Part shown: in pieces, positions 51,863 to 60,348 of the stretch
How positions within the stretch are numbered: position 1 is the first letter of the stretch
Layout: each line of letters starts with the position of its first letter
NCBI GenBank assembly: GCA_041166025.1
Contig: JBEAMJ010000069.1
Span: 186,001-250,000 of the forward strand
Direction: 5' to 3'
DNA from: UBA7672 sp041166025
Lineage (GTDB): Bacteria > Pseudomonadota > Alphaproteobacteria > Caulobacterales > Hyphomonadaceae
DNA length: 64,000 nucleotides
Position numbers and translations under genes: made by a program
Notes under the pieces: generated by a model
The model's database searches: none
What the model saw: only the letters and a program-made list of their open reading frames with translations
What the model was told of the DNA's origin: nothing

Positions 51863-53407
51863 CTAGGTCGGGATCCGGAAGACAGGGCATTCGCGAAGCG
51901 CGGATGGCTTCTCGAAATCCGTCTGCGTCGGCCAGCTGAGGAGCGTCGATGCGTCGATGACATCGAGCGGCTTCTTGCCCATGGCCTCCGACGCCTCCCA
52001 ACGCTCCGGCGCACACAGCGCATCCATGTTGACCGAAATCACATGGCCATAGACGTTCTTCCATTGAGCGTCGTCCAGGCCGCGGCGGGACATCTCGGCC
52101 CGCACGCTCGCCTCCAGTCCGCGCGCGGTCACGGCGAAGGTGAGCTGGGGCCCAGGACCTGTTGTTGTCAGCGCAGACGAGCCCGTTGGCGCGGGAGGGG
52201 TTGAGGGTGGCGGTGCTGGCCCTGCACCGAAAGGGTCCGCCGCGGACGGGGGCTGGGATGTCGCAGCCTGCGTGGTTGCCTGCGCCTGTTGAGTCTCGAC
52301 GCTCTGCGGGGTGGCCTCGGCCAGCAAGGTGGCTTCGGGGGCCGAAGCCGGCATTGGCTCCGGCAGGAGCGAGGCGCCGAGCCTGCCGCCCGGGGCGCCG
52401 AACAGCATTTGTCCGCTGTAGGTGAGCAAGACGCCGATCGCCCCGCCCAGCACGGCCCCAAGCGCAAACATCACGCCTCGCTTCGACCGACCGGGCCGGA
52501 GCACCTGGAACATCTTGCGCAACTCGTTCGGAATCTTCCCGGCGCGGGTATAGGCGAACCTGCTGATGTCCCGATCAATTGGCAGCGCGAAGTCACCTAC
52601 GAATTCCCACGGCTCGGACGCCGTGACCGGAAGCGATCCGTCGCTGGGCGCCGTGAGCTCGCCAATCAGGCCCATCAGCGCTTCCGCCCGCACGCGCGCC
52701 AGCGTCGGCTCGGCCGCCATGGCCTTCAGGGCTTTTCTGCGGGCGACATCCCACGGACCCTCGCCCGTGGCGATGGACAGAGAATCAATCGCGGCGAAGA
52801 AGCGTCCCTTCTGGACTTCGGCGATGCTGCCGGGCGACCAGACGAGATCGGAGCGTCTGAACCTTCGCGGCCGCAATGCTTCGCTGAGCGACCTTGCAAG
52901 AGCGCGGACATGTTTCGGCTCGGCCGGCGCCCATTTGGAGAACGGGTGGTGCTTCTCGCTTTCCGCCTTCAGGGCGGCGATGAAGGATTCGAATTTCGCT
53001 GTCTCGAAAGCCTCGACCTCGCCCGGCTCCTTGTTGAACCAGCCAGGCGCGATCGCCATGACATCCCTGTGCGACACCATCGAGCTGATGCCGGCCGGCG
53101 AGAGACCAGGGTCGAGGCTGATCGGCACAACCTTGTCCATCATCAGCGCCGCTGACAGCTCGAGCCAGCACGGATCGGATTCGGCATAGGATCGCGTCAG
53201 CACGCAAACGACGGCGTTGGCGTTTCGCAGGCGCTTGCCGACATAGGGCAGGCGATAGGTATCGTTGGGCGCGTAGGCAAGTTCTCCGTCAACCGGTTCG
53301 TCGATGACGATGTCGAGTCCCTCGGGTGCCGCCTTGCGCAGCCGCTCGACAAGCTTTCCGGCGATCTCGCGGTCCTGCCGCGAGTACGAAACGAAGACGA
53401 GAGGCAT
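51863..53407 (-). CDS. TIR-domain protein with one membrane helix and a C-terminal outer domain
   Basis: The 514-residue product starts with a TIR domain (about 1-125): PLVFVSYSRQDREIAGKLVE, LRNANAVVCVLTRSYAESDP, then CWLELSAAL with Glu83 at the place of the catalytic TIR NADase Glu. A helical middle region follows (about 130-305). A membrane helix lies at about 311-335 (after RPGRSKR, a positive-inside signal), then a Pro/Ala/Thr-rich linker (about 345-420) and a small domain ending in RECPVFRIPT. The TIR side should face the cytoplasm. TIR domains act in NAD cleavage, signalling or defence; this architecture is not one I recognise. ATG 53407 is used; GTG 53422 is possible. Confidence 0.85.
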   Translation of the reverse strand: MPLVFVSYSRQDREIAGKLVERLRKAAPEGLDIVIDEPVDGELAYAPNDTYRLPYVGKRLRNANAVVCVLTRSYAESDPCWLELSAALMMDKVVPISLDPGLSPAGISSMVSHRDVMAIAPGWFNKEPGEVEAFETAKFESFIAALKAESEKHHPFSKWAPAEPKHVRALARSLSEALRPRRFRRSDLVWSPGSIAEVQKGRFFAAIDSLSIATGEGPWDVARRKALKAMAAEPTLARVRAEALMGLIGELTAPSDGSLPVTASEPWEFVGDFALPIDRDISRFAYTRAGKIPNELRKMFQVLRPGRSKRGVMFALGAVLGGAIGVLLTYSGQMLFGAPGGRLGASLLPEPMPASAPEATLLAEATPQSVETQQAQATTQAATSQPPSAADPFGAGPAPPPSTPPAPTGSSALTTTGPGPQLTFAVTARGLEASVRAEMSRRGLDDAQWKNVYGHVISVNMDALCAPERWEASEAMGKKPLDVIDASTLLSWPTQTDFEKPSALRECPVFRIPT

Positions 53408-53615
53408 AGAATGGGGTCCCACCCAGACAGGCGATTAACCCTATCACGCGATTTTCGCGCGAGAAGCGACGGCGAACGCAACGCGTTCTGATTTCTCCCT
53501 TCCGGCGAGTGTAATCTGAAATGCGCACGTGTGGGAGGTGGCCGCTGCAGCGATACCCCCGCCTCAACGAGCCGGTATGGCGAAGTTCGGCTGCGAAACT
53601 GACGGCACCGTCAGC

Positions 53616-54809
53616 TTATTGATGATCGCGCAGGCCGAGCACGCGCTTGGCGACGACGTTGAGGTTGACCTCCGATGTGCCGCCTTCGATCGAATTGCCC
53701 TTGGCGCGGAGCATGGCGCGCGTCGACATGATCTCCTGAGGCCTGAACCCTTCGCCTTCCCAGCCAAGGCCCTGAGAGCCCATCGCCTCGACCTGAAGCT
53801 CGGTCTTCGTCTGGTTCATCTTCGCGGCGGCGTATTTGACGATAGAGGTCGCAGGTCCGACATCCGCGCCGGCTTTCGCCATTTCGGTGTTGCGCTGGAT
53901 CGTCAGCGCGAAGGCCTGCTCGTACATCATGGACCTGGTGATGCGGCTGCGCAGGTCGCCATCGGCGATGACGCCGTCCTTCACGCCGATGTATTTCTTG
54001 GCGATGTCGGCCAATGTCGGCCCAGAACCGCGCTCCGATCCGAAGCCCGTCGCGGAGATGTTCTGACGCTCGTACTGCAGCAGGCGCTTGGCGATATCCC
54101 AGCCCTTGCCTGGCACGCCGACCATCTGGTCCTTCGGCACCTTCACGTCGGTGAAGAAGGTTTCGCAGAAGGGAGATGATCCGGAAATCAGGAGGATCGG
54201 CCGGGTCTCGACGCCCGGGCTCGTCATGTCGAAGAGCACGAAGGATATACCCTCGTGCTTCTTGCTGAAGTCGGTTCGCACCAGGCAGAAAATCCAGTCC
54301 GCGTAGTTGGCGTAAGACGTCCAGATCTTCGAGCCATTGATGAGCCAGTGATCGCCCTTGTCCTCGCATTTCGTCTGCAGCGAGGCGAGGTCCGAGCCTG
54401 CGCCCGGCTCCGAATAGCCCTGGCACCAGCGCGTGCGGCCATGCACGATATCCGGCAGGAAGCGCTTTTTCTGTTCCTCGCTGGCGTACTCCAGCAGCAC
54501 AGGACCCAACATCCACACGCCGAATGATGACAGCGGCGCGCGCGCATTGATCCGCTTCATCTCCTGGTCGAGGACGATTGCTTCAGCATTCGACAGGCCG
54601 CCTCCGCCATAGGCCTTGGGCCATGTGGGCGCCGTCCAGCCTTTGCCGGCCATGCGCTCAAGCCACACCTTGGAATCGGGGTTGACGAACTTCTGGTTCC
54701 GCCCGCCCCAGACCACTTCCTCTTCTCTGGCAGGCGTTCGCATCGAGGCCGGGCAGTTGCTCTCAAGCCAGGCGCGAACCTCGGTGCGAAATGTCTCGGT
54801 GTCGGCCAC
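53616..54809 (-). CDS. Acyl-CoA dehydrogenase
   Basis: The 397-residue product is a long-type acyl-CoA dehydrogenase: WTAPTWPKAYGGGGLSNAEA, RWCQGYSEPGAGSDLASLQT (acyl/FAD site), GSKIWTSYANYADWIFCLVR, and LRAKGNSIEGGTSEVNLNVV, as in FadE-type enzymes of steroid or fatty acid breakdown. The GTG start at 54809 has GAGGA nine bases upstream. It lies on the same strand as the TIR gene, with a ~208-bp gap between its stop and the TIR start. Confidence 0.93.
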   Translation of the reverse strand: MADTETFRTEVRAWLESNCPASMRTPAREEEVVWGGRNQKFVNPDSKVWLERMAGKGWTAPTWPKAYGGGGLSNAEAIVLDQEMKRINARAPLSSFGVWMLGPVLLEYASEEQKKRFLPDIVHGRTRWCQGYSEPGAGSDLASLQTKCEDKGDHWLINGSKIWTSYANYADWIFCLVRTDFSKKHEGISFVLFDMTSPGVETRPILLISGSSPFCETFFTDVKVPKDQMVGVPGKGWDIAKRLLQYERQNISATGFGSERGSGPTLADIAKKYIGVKDGVIADGDLRSRITRSMMYEQAFALTIQRNTEMAKAGADVGPATSIVKYAAAKMNQTKTELQVEAMGSQGLGWEGEGFRPQEIMSTRAMLRAKGNSIEGGTSEVNLNVVAKRVLGLRDHQ

Positions 54810-54882
54810 GGTCGTCTTCCTCACTCTGCTTCGCAACCTGAGGGCTAGAGCCGCAGCGACGCCTGGTCAAGTTTTGGCCGGC

Positions 54883-55122
54883 TCAGGGGCCATAGCCCTG
54901 CAGGGTGTTTCCGCCCGTCTGGAAGCCGAGCAGGCCGGCGACGTGGATAATCGCGAATATTGCGCCCGTCGCGGCCAGCACCGTGACCAGCGGCCATGAG
55001 ATCCACTGCACGCTGAGGCTGTCCTTGCGGGGGCGGCCCGATTTCCATCCCGCATAGGCGGTCAGGCCGCCGAATAGCGCGAGCGCAGCGAGGGTGAGCG
55101 TCCAATCCATGGCGCGAGACAT
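54883..55122 (-). CDS. Small two-helix membrane protein
   Basis: The 79-residue product has two hydrophobic helices (about 6-25 and 43-68) joined by a basic loop with WKSGRPRKDSL. Similar small proteins with MDWTLTLAALALFG starts are widespread in Alphaproteobacteria without an assigned role. GGAG lies four bases before the ATG at 55122; the inner ATG at 55110 is an alternative. Confidence 0.75.
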   Translation of the reverse strand: MSRAMDWTLTLAALALFGGLTAYAGWKSGRPRKDSLSVQWISWPLVTVLAATGAIFAIIHVAGLLGFQTGGNTLQGYGP

Positions 55123-55257
55123 GACTCTCCGCCCTCGTCACGACAAGCCTCAGGCTGTCACCAGGTCGGGGACCAATCCGGGCGTATCCCGGACAGGTCG
55201 GGATGATCGGACCTTGCTTGACCGCCGGATTTCCGCTCCACAGGCGGCGGAGGCATC

Positions 55258-56277
55258 ATGAATTTCTCGTCCGACACGGCCGCGCCTGCGCATCCGGCGA
55301 TTCTGGAAGCGATGCTCTCGGCTGCACGTGGGCCCGCGCCAAGCTATGGCGCCGACCCGTGGACCGCGGCGGCTCGATCCGCACTGCGCGAGGTCTTCGA
55401 GACGGATCTCGATGTGTGGCTGGTCGGGTCAGGAACTGCTGCCAACGCCCTGGCGCTGGCGAGCATGTGCCCGCCACACGGGTCCATACTGTGTCATGCT
55501 GAAGCTCATATCGAACGCGATGAACGGGGGGCGCCGGAATTCTTTACCGGTGGGGGCAAGCTCTCGCTCCTGGCTGGCGAGCATGCGCGAATTGACCTTA
55601 ATGCATTGCGCGGGCGCCTGGCCCTCAACAAGCCCGATTTTGTTCACGAGACGCCTGCGCACGTGCTCTCGATGTCGAACCTCACGGAAAGCGGCTCGGC
55701 CTACGCGCCAGCCGAGATCGCCGAACGGGCAGCGCTCGCCCGGCGCGCAGGGCTTGGCGTGCATCTCGATGGCGCACGTCTGGCCAATGCGCTGGCCTCG
55801 ACCGGGGCGACGCCGGCAGACATGACGTGGAGGGCTGGCGTCGACATGCTGAGCTTCGGCGCCACAAAGAACGGGGCCGTGGGCTGCGAGGCCATCATCC
55901 TCTTTGGCGCCATGCGTGAGCGCTTCGGCGACCTGACCGCGCGGGCCAAGCGGGCCGGTCACATGCCCCCCAAGATGCGATTCCTCGGCGCGCAGATGAC
56001 GGCCTACCTGAAGGATGGGCTCTGGCTGGACCTCGCCCGGCGCGCCAACGCTTCGGCAACACACCTTGCAAGCGCGCTAACGCAGGCCGGCGCCAGGCTG
56101 GCCCACCCGGTCGATGGTAACGAAGTGTTTGCCATGCTCCCATCCGGCGCAGAGGCGCGCCTCAGGAGCGCGGGCGCTGCGTTTTATCCGTGGATCGACG
56201 GCTCCAGCCGCTTTGTCTGCTCCTGGGCAACCGAAAAGACGGAGATCGCGGCGCTATCCTCAGTCCTGGCCGCCTGA
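55258..56277 (+). CDS. Low-specificity threonine aldolase-like PLP enzyme
   Basis: The 339-residue product belongs to the beta-eliminating lyase/threonine aldolase family: NFSSDTAAPAHPAILEAML, CHAEAHIERDERGAPEFFTG, VHLDGARLANALASTG (Asp for PLP) and the PLP lysine in SFGATKNGAVGCEA. It cleaves threonine or allo-threonine to glycine and acetaldehyde, which may feed the glycine-cleavage system encoded at 28-34 kb. AGGCGGCGGAGG lies before the ATG. Confidence 0.9.
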   Translation: MNFSSDTAAPAHPAILEAMLSAARGPAPSYGADPWTAAARSALREVFETDLDVWLVGSGTAANALALASMCPPHGSILCHAEAHIERDERGAPEFFTGGGKLSLLAGEHARIDLNALRGRLALNKPDFVHETPAHVLSMSNLTESGSAYAPAEIAERAALARRAGLGVHLDGARLANALASTGATPADMTWRAGVDMLSFGATKNGAVGCEAIILFGAMRERFGDLTARAKRAGHMPPKMRFLGAQMTAYLKDGLWLDLARRANASATHLASALTQAGARLAHPVDGNEVFAMLPSGAEARLRSAGAAFYPWIDGSSRFVCSWATEKTEIAALSSVLAA

Positions 56278-56388
56278 AACCGATCGCGAAAGAATCTCGC
56301 TGCGCCTTGACGGGTTGTAGACCAAGTTTTGCCAAGCTCCCCCCGGAAGCTGCGGCCAGAACGGCCGGGCGCGAGGGTGGGGACGTGC

Positions 56389-58686
56389 ATGCGCCTGGCC
56401 GATCTTCACGCGACATTCCTGGGCGAGGTCGACGTACCTTCCGAGCATCGCGAGGCCATCGATATTGCCCGGCGCCAGAGGTTCCATGCGCTCGCACCAC
56501 TCGCGGCCGTACACTCCCTGCTCAATGCGGTTATCCTGACCTTTGCCTTCTGGGGCCATGCAGGCATGCCGCTGGTGTTCGTGTGGTGTTATACCAGCGC
56601 GGTCCTCGTCTTCCTCAGGCTGCGCGAGGCACGCCGGCCGGCCGGCAAGCTGGACGGCCGGATCGATGACGCCCGCATCGTTCGCTACACGCTCCTGTCG
56701 GGTGCGCTCTGGGGCGCGATGATCGCTGTCCTGATCGCATCAAGCGGCGCCGAGCATGCAATGCTTCTGGGTGTGTTCACGGCCGCTATCCTCTGCGTTG
56801 GCGCGCTGCTGCATTCGAGTTTCCCGATGGCCTCGCTCGGCTATTCGCTGCTGATTGCGATAGGCGCGGCCGCCGGCATGGCGCTTGGTGGTCATCCCTG
56901 GTTCTTCAATGCGTCGCTGCTCCTGGCCGCAAGCGTCATGGCGCTGCAGCGGTTTTCGGCTGCGAACAACGCAGCCGACGTGCGCAGGCATCTGGCGGCT
57001 GCCGCCATGCAGGAGGCCAAGGAAACTGCCGCGCTCCTGCTTCAGGACTTCGAAGCGCATTCGGCGGACTGGCTCTGGCGGATCGATTCCCGCGGCCGGA
57101 TCGGCAAGGTTTCGCAGCGCTTCATCAAGGCGACGGGGCTGACTGAAGGGCTCCTTGAAGGCAGCAGTTTTGTCGCCCTGTTCGCGCCGGAGTCAGGTGA
57201 GCAGCTGCAGGAACTCCTGAGACTGGGTCATCCATTCCACGACGAAGCTTTCCGCGTCACCGTTAGCGGTCGCGAAGCGTGGTGGTCGCTGAGCGGGCAG
57301 CCGACGATCGATGGCGGCTGGCGTGGCGTCTGCTCCGACATAACCCGGTCGCGCGATGCCGAGGCCCGGATCGCCTGTGTCACGGAATACGATAGCCTGA
57401 CCGACCTGCCCAATCGCGCCATGCTGGTGCGCCAGCTTGAGGTCGCCCAGGATGCGGCAGACCAGATTGATGAATCCTTCGCGCTGTTCGTTATCGACCT
57501 CGACAACTTCAAGGCGCTGAACGACACGCAGGGCCATCCCGCCGGCGATGCTTATCTCAAGGTGGTCGCCCAGCGCCTGCGGGACTCGGTGGACGAATCG
57601 GCGTTTCTCGCGCGTCTGGGCGGCGATGAGTTTGCGATCCTTCAACGCGACATGACGGCGGCCGACGCTGGCGAACTTGCCGAGCTGATTGTCGATGCGC
57701 TGCTGGCGCCCGTAACGCTCAACGGCAAGGAAATCCTCGCCGGGGGCAGTGTGGGCGTCGCCCTCGCGCCCGAGAACGGGACTGACCCCGCCATCCTGAT
57801 GAAGAATGCCGAGCTCGCGCTCTATCGCGCCAAAGCGCAGGGGCGCGGCTGCGCCCGCTTCTTCGAGCCGGGCATGGAGGAGAATGCACGCGTCCGCGCC
57901 GATCTCGAAACCGATCTACGCAGTGCGCTCGTCGCCGAAGCAATGGACGTCTACTTCCAGCCCCTGGTCAACACGCGCACCCGCAAGGTCGCCGGGTACG
58001 AGACGCTCCTGCGCTGGAATCGCCCAGGCCACGGGCTCGTCTCACCCGCCGTCTTCATCTCCTGCGCAGAAGAAACGGGTTTCATCGTGCCGCTCGGCGA
58101 GTGGGTAATCCGCAAGGCCATCGAGGAAGCCGCCCAGTGGCGCGACGATGTCACGGTCGCCGTCAACCTGTCGGCTGCCCAACTGCACAATCCCTCGCTG
58201 ATGGCCACGGTCGTCAATGCGCTCGCAGTCTCGCAGATGGATCCAAGCCGCCTCGAGATCGAGATCGTCGAGAGCGTGCTCATGGACGAAACGGAAAACA
58301 ATATCCGCACACTTCATGCGCTTCGTGACCTCGGCGTGAAGATCGCGCTCGACGACTTCGGAACAGGATATTCCTCGCTCAGCTACCTGCGCGCTTTCCC
58401 GTTCGACAAGATCAAGATCGACCAGCGCTTCGTGCGCGACATCGACACTTCGGTTGAGAACCAGGCCATCGTACGGGCGGTCATTTCCCTGGCGCGTGAT
58501 CTCGGCATGCGCGTGACGGCAGAAGGCGTGGAGAACGAACAGCAGGCGACGATTCTTGCCGGCCTTGGTTGCACAGAGGTGCAGGGTTTCCTCTACAGCC
58601 GCCCGATCCCGGCGTCGGAAATCGAGAAGTTGGAGCCCGACGCACGTCCGGCCTCGAACATCCTCAAGATGCGCCGCAAGGCCTGA
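56389..58686 (+). CDS. Membrane-bound GGDEF-EAL cyclic-di-GMP protein
   Basis: The 765-residue product has about five membrane helices (45-200), a PAS-like domain (about 220-325), a GGDEF domain with intact GGDEF at 411-415 (LARLGGDEFAIL) and an EAL domain. The EAL motif itself is ETL (538-540), but the key residues NLSAAQL, DDFGTGYSSLSYLRAF, KIDQRFV and AEGVE are kept, so diesterase activity is plausible. Cyclic-di-GMP controls motility and attachment, so it may act on the flagellar genes at the other end of the window. GGGGA precedes ATG 56389. Confidence 0.93.
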   Translation: MRLADLHATFLGEVDVPSEHREAIDIARRQRFHALAPLAAVHSLLNAVILTFAFWGHAGMPLVFVWCYTSAVLVFLRLREARRPAGKLDGRIDDARIVRYTLLSGALWGAMIAVLIASSGAEHAMLLGVFTAAILCVGALLHSSFPMASLGYSLLIAIGAAAGMALGGHPWFFNASLLLAASVMALQRFSAANNAADVRRHLAAAAMQEAKETAALLLQDFEAHSADWLWRIDSRGRIGKVSQRFIKATGLTEGLLEGSSFVALFAPESGEQLQELLRLGHPFHDEAFRVTVSGREAWWSLSGQPTIDGGWRGVCSDITRSRDAEARIACVTEYDSLTDLPNRAMLVRQLEVAQDAADQIDESFALFVIDLDNFKALNDTQGHPAGDAYLKVVAQRLRDSVDESAFLARLGGDEFAILQRDMTAADAGELAELIVDALLAPVTLNGKEILAGGSVGVALAPENGTDPAILMKNAELALYRAKAQGRGCARFFEPGMEENARVRADLETDLRSALVAEAMDVYFQPLVNTRTRKVAGYETLLRWNRPGHGLVSPAVFISCAEETGFIVPLGEWVIRKAIEEAAQWRDDVTVAVNLSAAQLHNPSLMATVVNALAVSQMDPSRLEIEIVESVLMDETENNIRTLHALRDLGVKIALDDFGTGYSSLSYLRAFPFDKIKIDQRFVRDIDTSVENQAIVRAVISLARDLGMRVTAEGVENEQQATILAGLGCTEVQGFLYSRPIPASEIEKLEPDARPASNILKMRRKA

Positions 58687-58704
58687 GGGACGAAACAAGA
58701 AAGA

Positions 58705-58723
58705 CGCGCTTCGAGGAAGCGCG
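58705..58723 (+). terminator. Hairpin after the GGDEF-EAL gene
   Basis: CGCGCTTC-GAG-GAAGCGCG, an 8-bp stem with a 3-base loop, starts 18 bp after the stop and is followed by CCTTCCC. It lacks a clear T run, so termination is likely but not strong. Confidence 0.5.
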
Positions 58724-58869
58724 CCTTCCCAGCACTCTACGCTTACTCTACACGGCCGACCAACTACGCAAGTCGGCCATGGCCAGTTAGGCATGCGCCG
58801 CCTCGATAGGCGAGCGCAAGACGCAGCCTCAACTGCAACTCAACGGCAGGCAGGTACACGACAAACGAA

Positions 58870-58908
58870 ACGGGCGCGGAGATCGGAAACCGAACTCGAC
58901 GCGCCCGT
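58870..58908 (-). terminator. Rho-independent-like terminator after phasin
   Basis: On the minus strand, ACGGGCGCG pairs with CGCGCCCGT around a 21-base spacer (58870-58878 with 58900-58908), followed by TTCGTTTG. It lies 25 bp after the phasin stop. Confidence 0.7.
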
Positions 58909-58933
58909 GGGGGGTCGTTCAGGCGAAGAAAGT

Positions 58934-59362
58934 CTAGGCGACTTTCTTGGCGGTCTTGACGGCGGCCTTGGTCTGGGCGGCAGCTTCCTCGACCGCTTTC
59001 GGGGTCAGGGCGACGACCGTGTCGAGCAGGTCCGTCTGGGCTTTCTTGGCGACTTCGGCATAGGCGAAGAGTCGGGCAGGGATGTCCTGCATGGCGGCCT
59101 GGGCGACTTCGCCGGCTTTCTTGGCGTAGGCGGTCGGCTGGGCCTCAGCCGTCATCAGGGTCGTCGCGTCCTTGGCGGCGTCCTTCATCCAGGCGGTCGT
59201 CAGCTCAACGTTCTTGTTGAGGGCTTCGACGGCAACTTCGCGGTACTTGGCCGACATCTCGGTGAACGCCTTCATGGGGGCGGCGTTGGCGAAATCGGGC
59301 ATGAATTTCGTGAATTGTTCCATGTTCTTGTTGAAGTCGAACATCTCGGTCATCGGGTTCAT
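58934..59362 (-). CDS. Phasin family protein
   Basis: Phasins coat PHA granules. The 142-residue product is amphipathic and Ala/Lys-rich, with FDFNKNMEQFTKFMPDFANA near the N-terminus, AYAEVAKKAQTDLLDTVVAL and a coiled-coil-like C-terminus, typical of the Phasin_2 family. It is followed by a terminator and is preceded by a putative PHA operator at 59439-59454. It lies downstream of phaC and the SEDS-like gene on the same strand, but with its own promoter region. Confidence 0.9.
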   Translation of the reverse strand: MNPMTEMFDFNKNMEQFTKFMPDFANAAPMKAFTEMSAKYREVAVEALNKNVELTTAWMKDAAKDATTLMTAEAQPTAYAKKAGEVAQAAMQDIPARLFAYAEVAKKAQTDLLDTVVALTPKAVEEAAAQTKAAVKTAKKVA

Positions 59363-59408
59363 GGTGGGGCTCCGGGTAGGGTGTTCAGGCGCGTTGGCGA
59401 TTACCTAA

Positions 59409-59423
59409 TGCCGCGCCGCGGCA
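59409..59423. promoter_or_regulatory. Perfect 15-bp palindrome upstream of phasin
   Basis: TGCCGCGCCGCGGCA is symmetric about a central C and lies 47 bp before the phasin ATG, close to where -10/+1 would be. It may be an operator. The repressor is unknown; PhaR is one candidate. Confidence 0.35.
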
Positions 59424-59438
59424 AAGACAAGACGAAAA

Positions 59439-59454
59439 TTGCCGCACCTGCGAA
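59439..59454. promoter_or_regulatory. PHA operator candidate upstream of phasin
   Basis: TTGCCGCACCTGCGAA matches the motif at 62293-62308 in 14 of 16 positions (consensus TTGCYGCACCTGCRAA). It is an imperfect dyad around CC (YGCA-CC-TGCR). Both copies sit in front of PHA genes, and phaR is in the locus. PhaR proteins are known to bind TGC/GCA-rich palindromes. Confidence 0.65.
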
Positions 59455-59481
59455 AATAATGCCGCGAGCGCGAAGCCAGCG

Positions 59482-59496
59482 TTAGGTTGACGTTAG
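59482..59496. promoter_or_regulatory. TTAG-N7-TTAG motif upstream of phasin
   Basis: Two TTAG half-sites seven bases apart resemble a weak CtrA box (TTAA-N7-TTAA). The motif overlaps the last codons of the SEDS-like gene, 120 bp before the phasin start. Two mismatches make chance likely. Confidence 0.25.
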
Positions 59497-60345
59497 GGAT
59501 TTGTCCGGTCGCGGGACGCAAAGAGCAGCGATTCCGAGCCACCCGCCAATCACAAAGCTGAGGCCATATCCCGCCAGCGGGACAGGGTAAGCGCCCCAAA
59601 GCGGGGCGAGACTGATGGTCACCAGATAGGCCGAAAGCGCAATCGGGGCGGTCGGTCGAGGCGCACGGGCGGGCCCTGCCAGCAGTGGGCTCAAAGCCGA
59701 GGCGGCCAGGCTGACAGCCATTGCGCTTGCGAGCGCCGGCGAGTGAGACCAGGCCAGGGTCAAGATGCCTTCGACATGGGAAACAGCCGCCAGCGGATCT
59801 GGGCGGCTCAGACAGAGTGCAATCAGCCCGACAGCAAGGAAGGTTGAGGTCGCAAGCCCCAGCAGGCCCGGTCGACGACTTGAAGCGATCACGATGGCGG
59901 CAAGGCTGAAGGCTGCGAGTTGCGAGATGTCTGGCTGCCAGGCGAGCATTGCGGCGATCACGAGCAGGCAGGGAAAGGCGAGGCGGTCCCGCGCGCGATC
60001 GATGGCGACGATGGCGACGGGGAGGACCAGGCCGGCGGCATTGAGCTGGACAGGGCCGAGATCAAGCCAGCGGTGGACGCCCTCCTGTCCGGGGCCGAAC
60101 AGGCTGAGCGTCATGAGGATCACAGCGACGGGTGCAAGCCACGCGCCCAGCCAGCCCAGACGCGCGAAGAAAATCGTGAGCGCGCCAGCGACGAACCATG
60201 CGATCGGGTTACGAATCCAGATGCCGAGCGGGATATCGGCTTGCGCCATGACCGCAGCGCCAAGACCGACCGCTAGAAGCGATGCGATCGCGAAAATCCA
60301 AAGCGCGTTGCTGCGTCCGCGCGCAATCCATTCCACCTGCTTCAA
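59482..60345 (-). CDS. Divergent SEDS (FtsW/RodA)-like membrane protein in the phaC operon
   Basis: The 287-residue product is very hydrophobic, with about seven or eight membrane helices. Three blocks line up with SEDS glycosyltransferases: EGVHRWLDLGP at 88-98 (SEDS GxxRWxxLGP), WQPDISQLAAF at 136-146 (SEDS QPDxG), and PLAGYGLSFVIGGW at 256-269 (SEDS PFxSYGGS). The usual QPSE after RWxxLGP is LNAAG, and the protein is about 100 residues short, so polymerase activity is doubtful. It starts 3 bp after phaC. Alternative: an unrelated membrane protein with chance similarity. Confidence 0.6.
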   Translation of the reverse strand: MKQVEWIARGRSNALWIFAIASLLAVGLGAAVMAQADIPLGIWIRNPIAWFVAGALTIFFARLGWLGAWLAPVAVILMTLSLFGPGQEGVHRWLDLGPVQLNAAGLVLPVAIVAIDRARDRLAFPCLLVIAAMLAWQPDISQLAAFSLAAIVIASSRRPGLLGLATSTFLAVGLIALCLSRPDPLAAVSHVEGILTLAWSHSPALASAMAVSLAASALSPLLAGPARAPRPTAPIALSAYLVTISLAPLWGAYPVPLAGYGLSFVIGGWLGIAALCVPRPDKSLTST

Positions 60346-60348
60346 GTT

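Noticed and set aside
51863..54809. TIR gene and the neighbouring acyl-CoA dehydrogenase as one defence operon
   Set aside because: They are on the same strand but 208 bp apart, and the dehydrogenase is an ordinary metabolic enzyme with no known link to TIR signalling.
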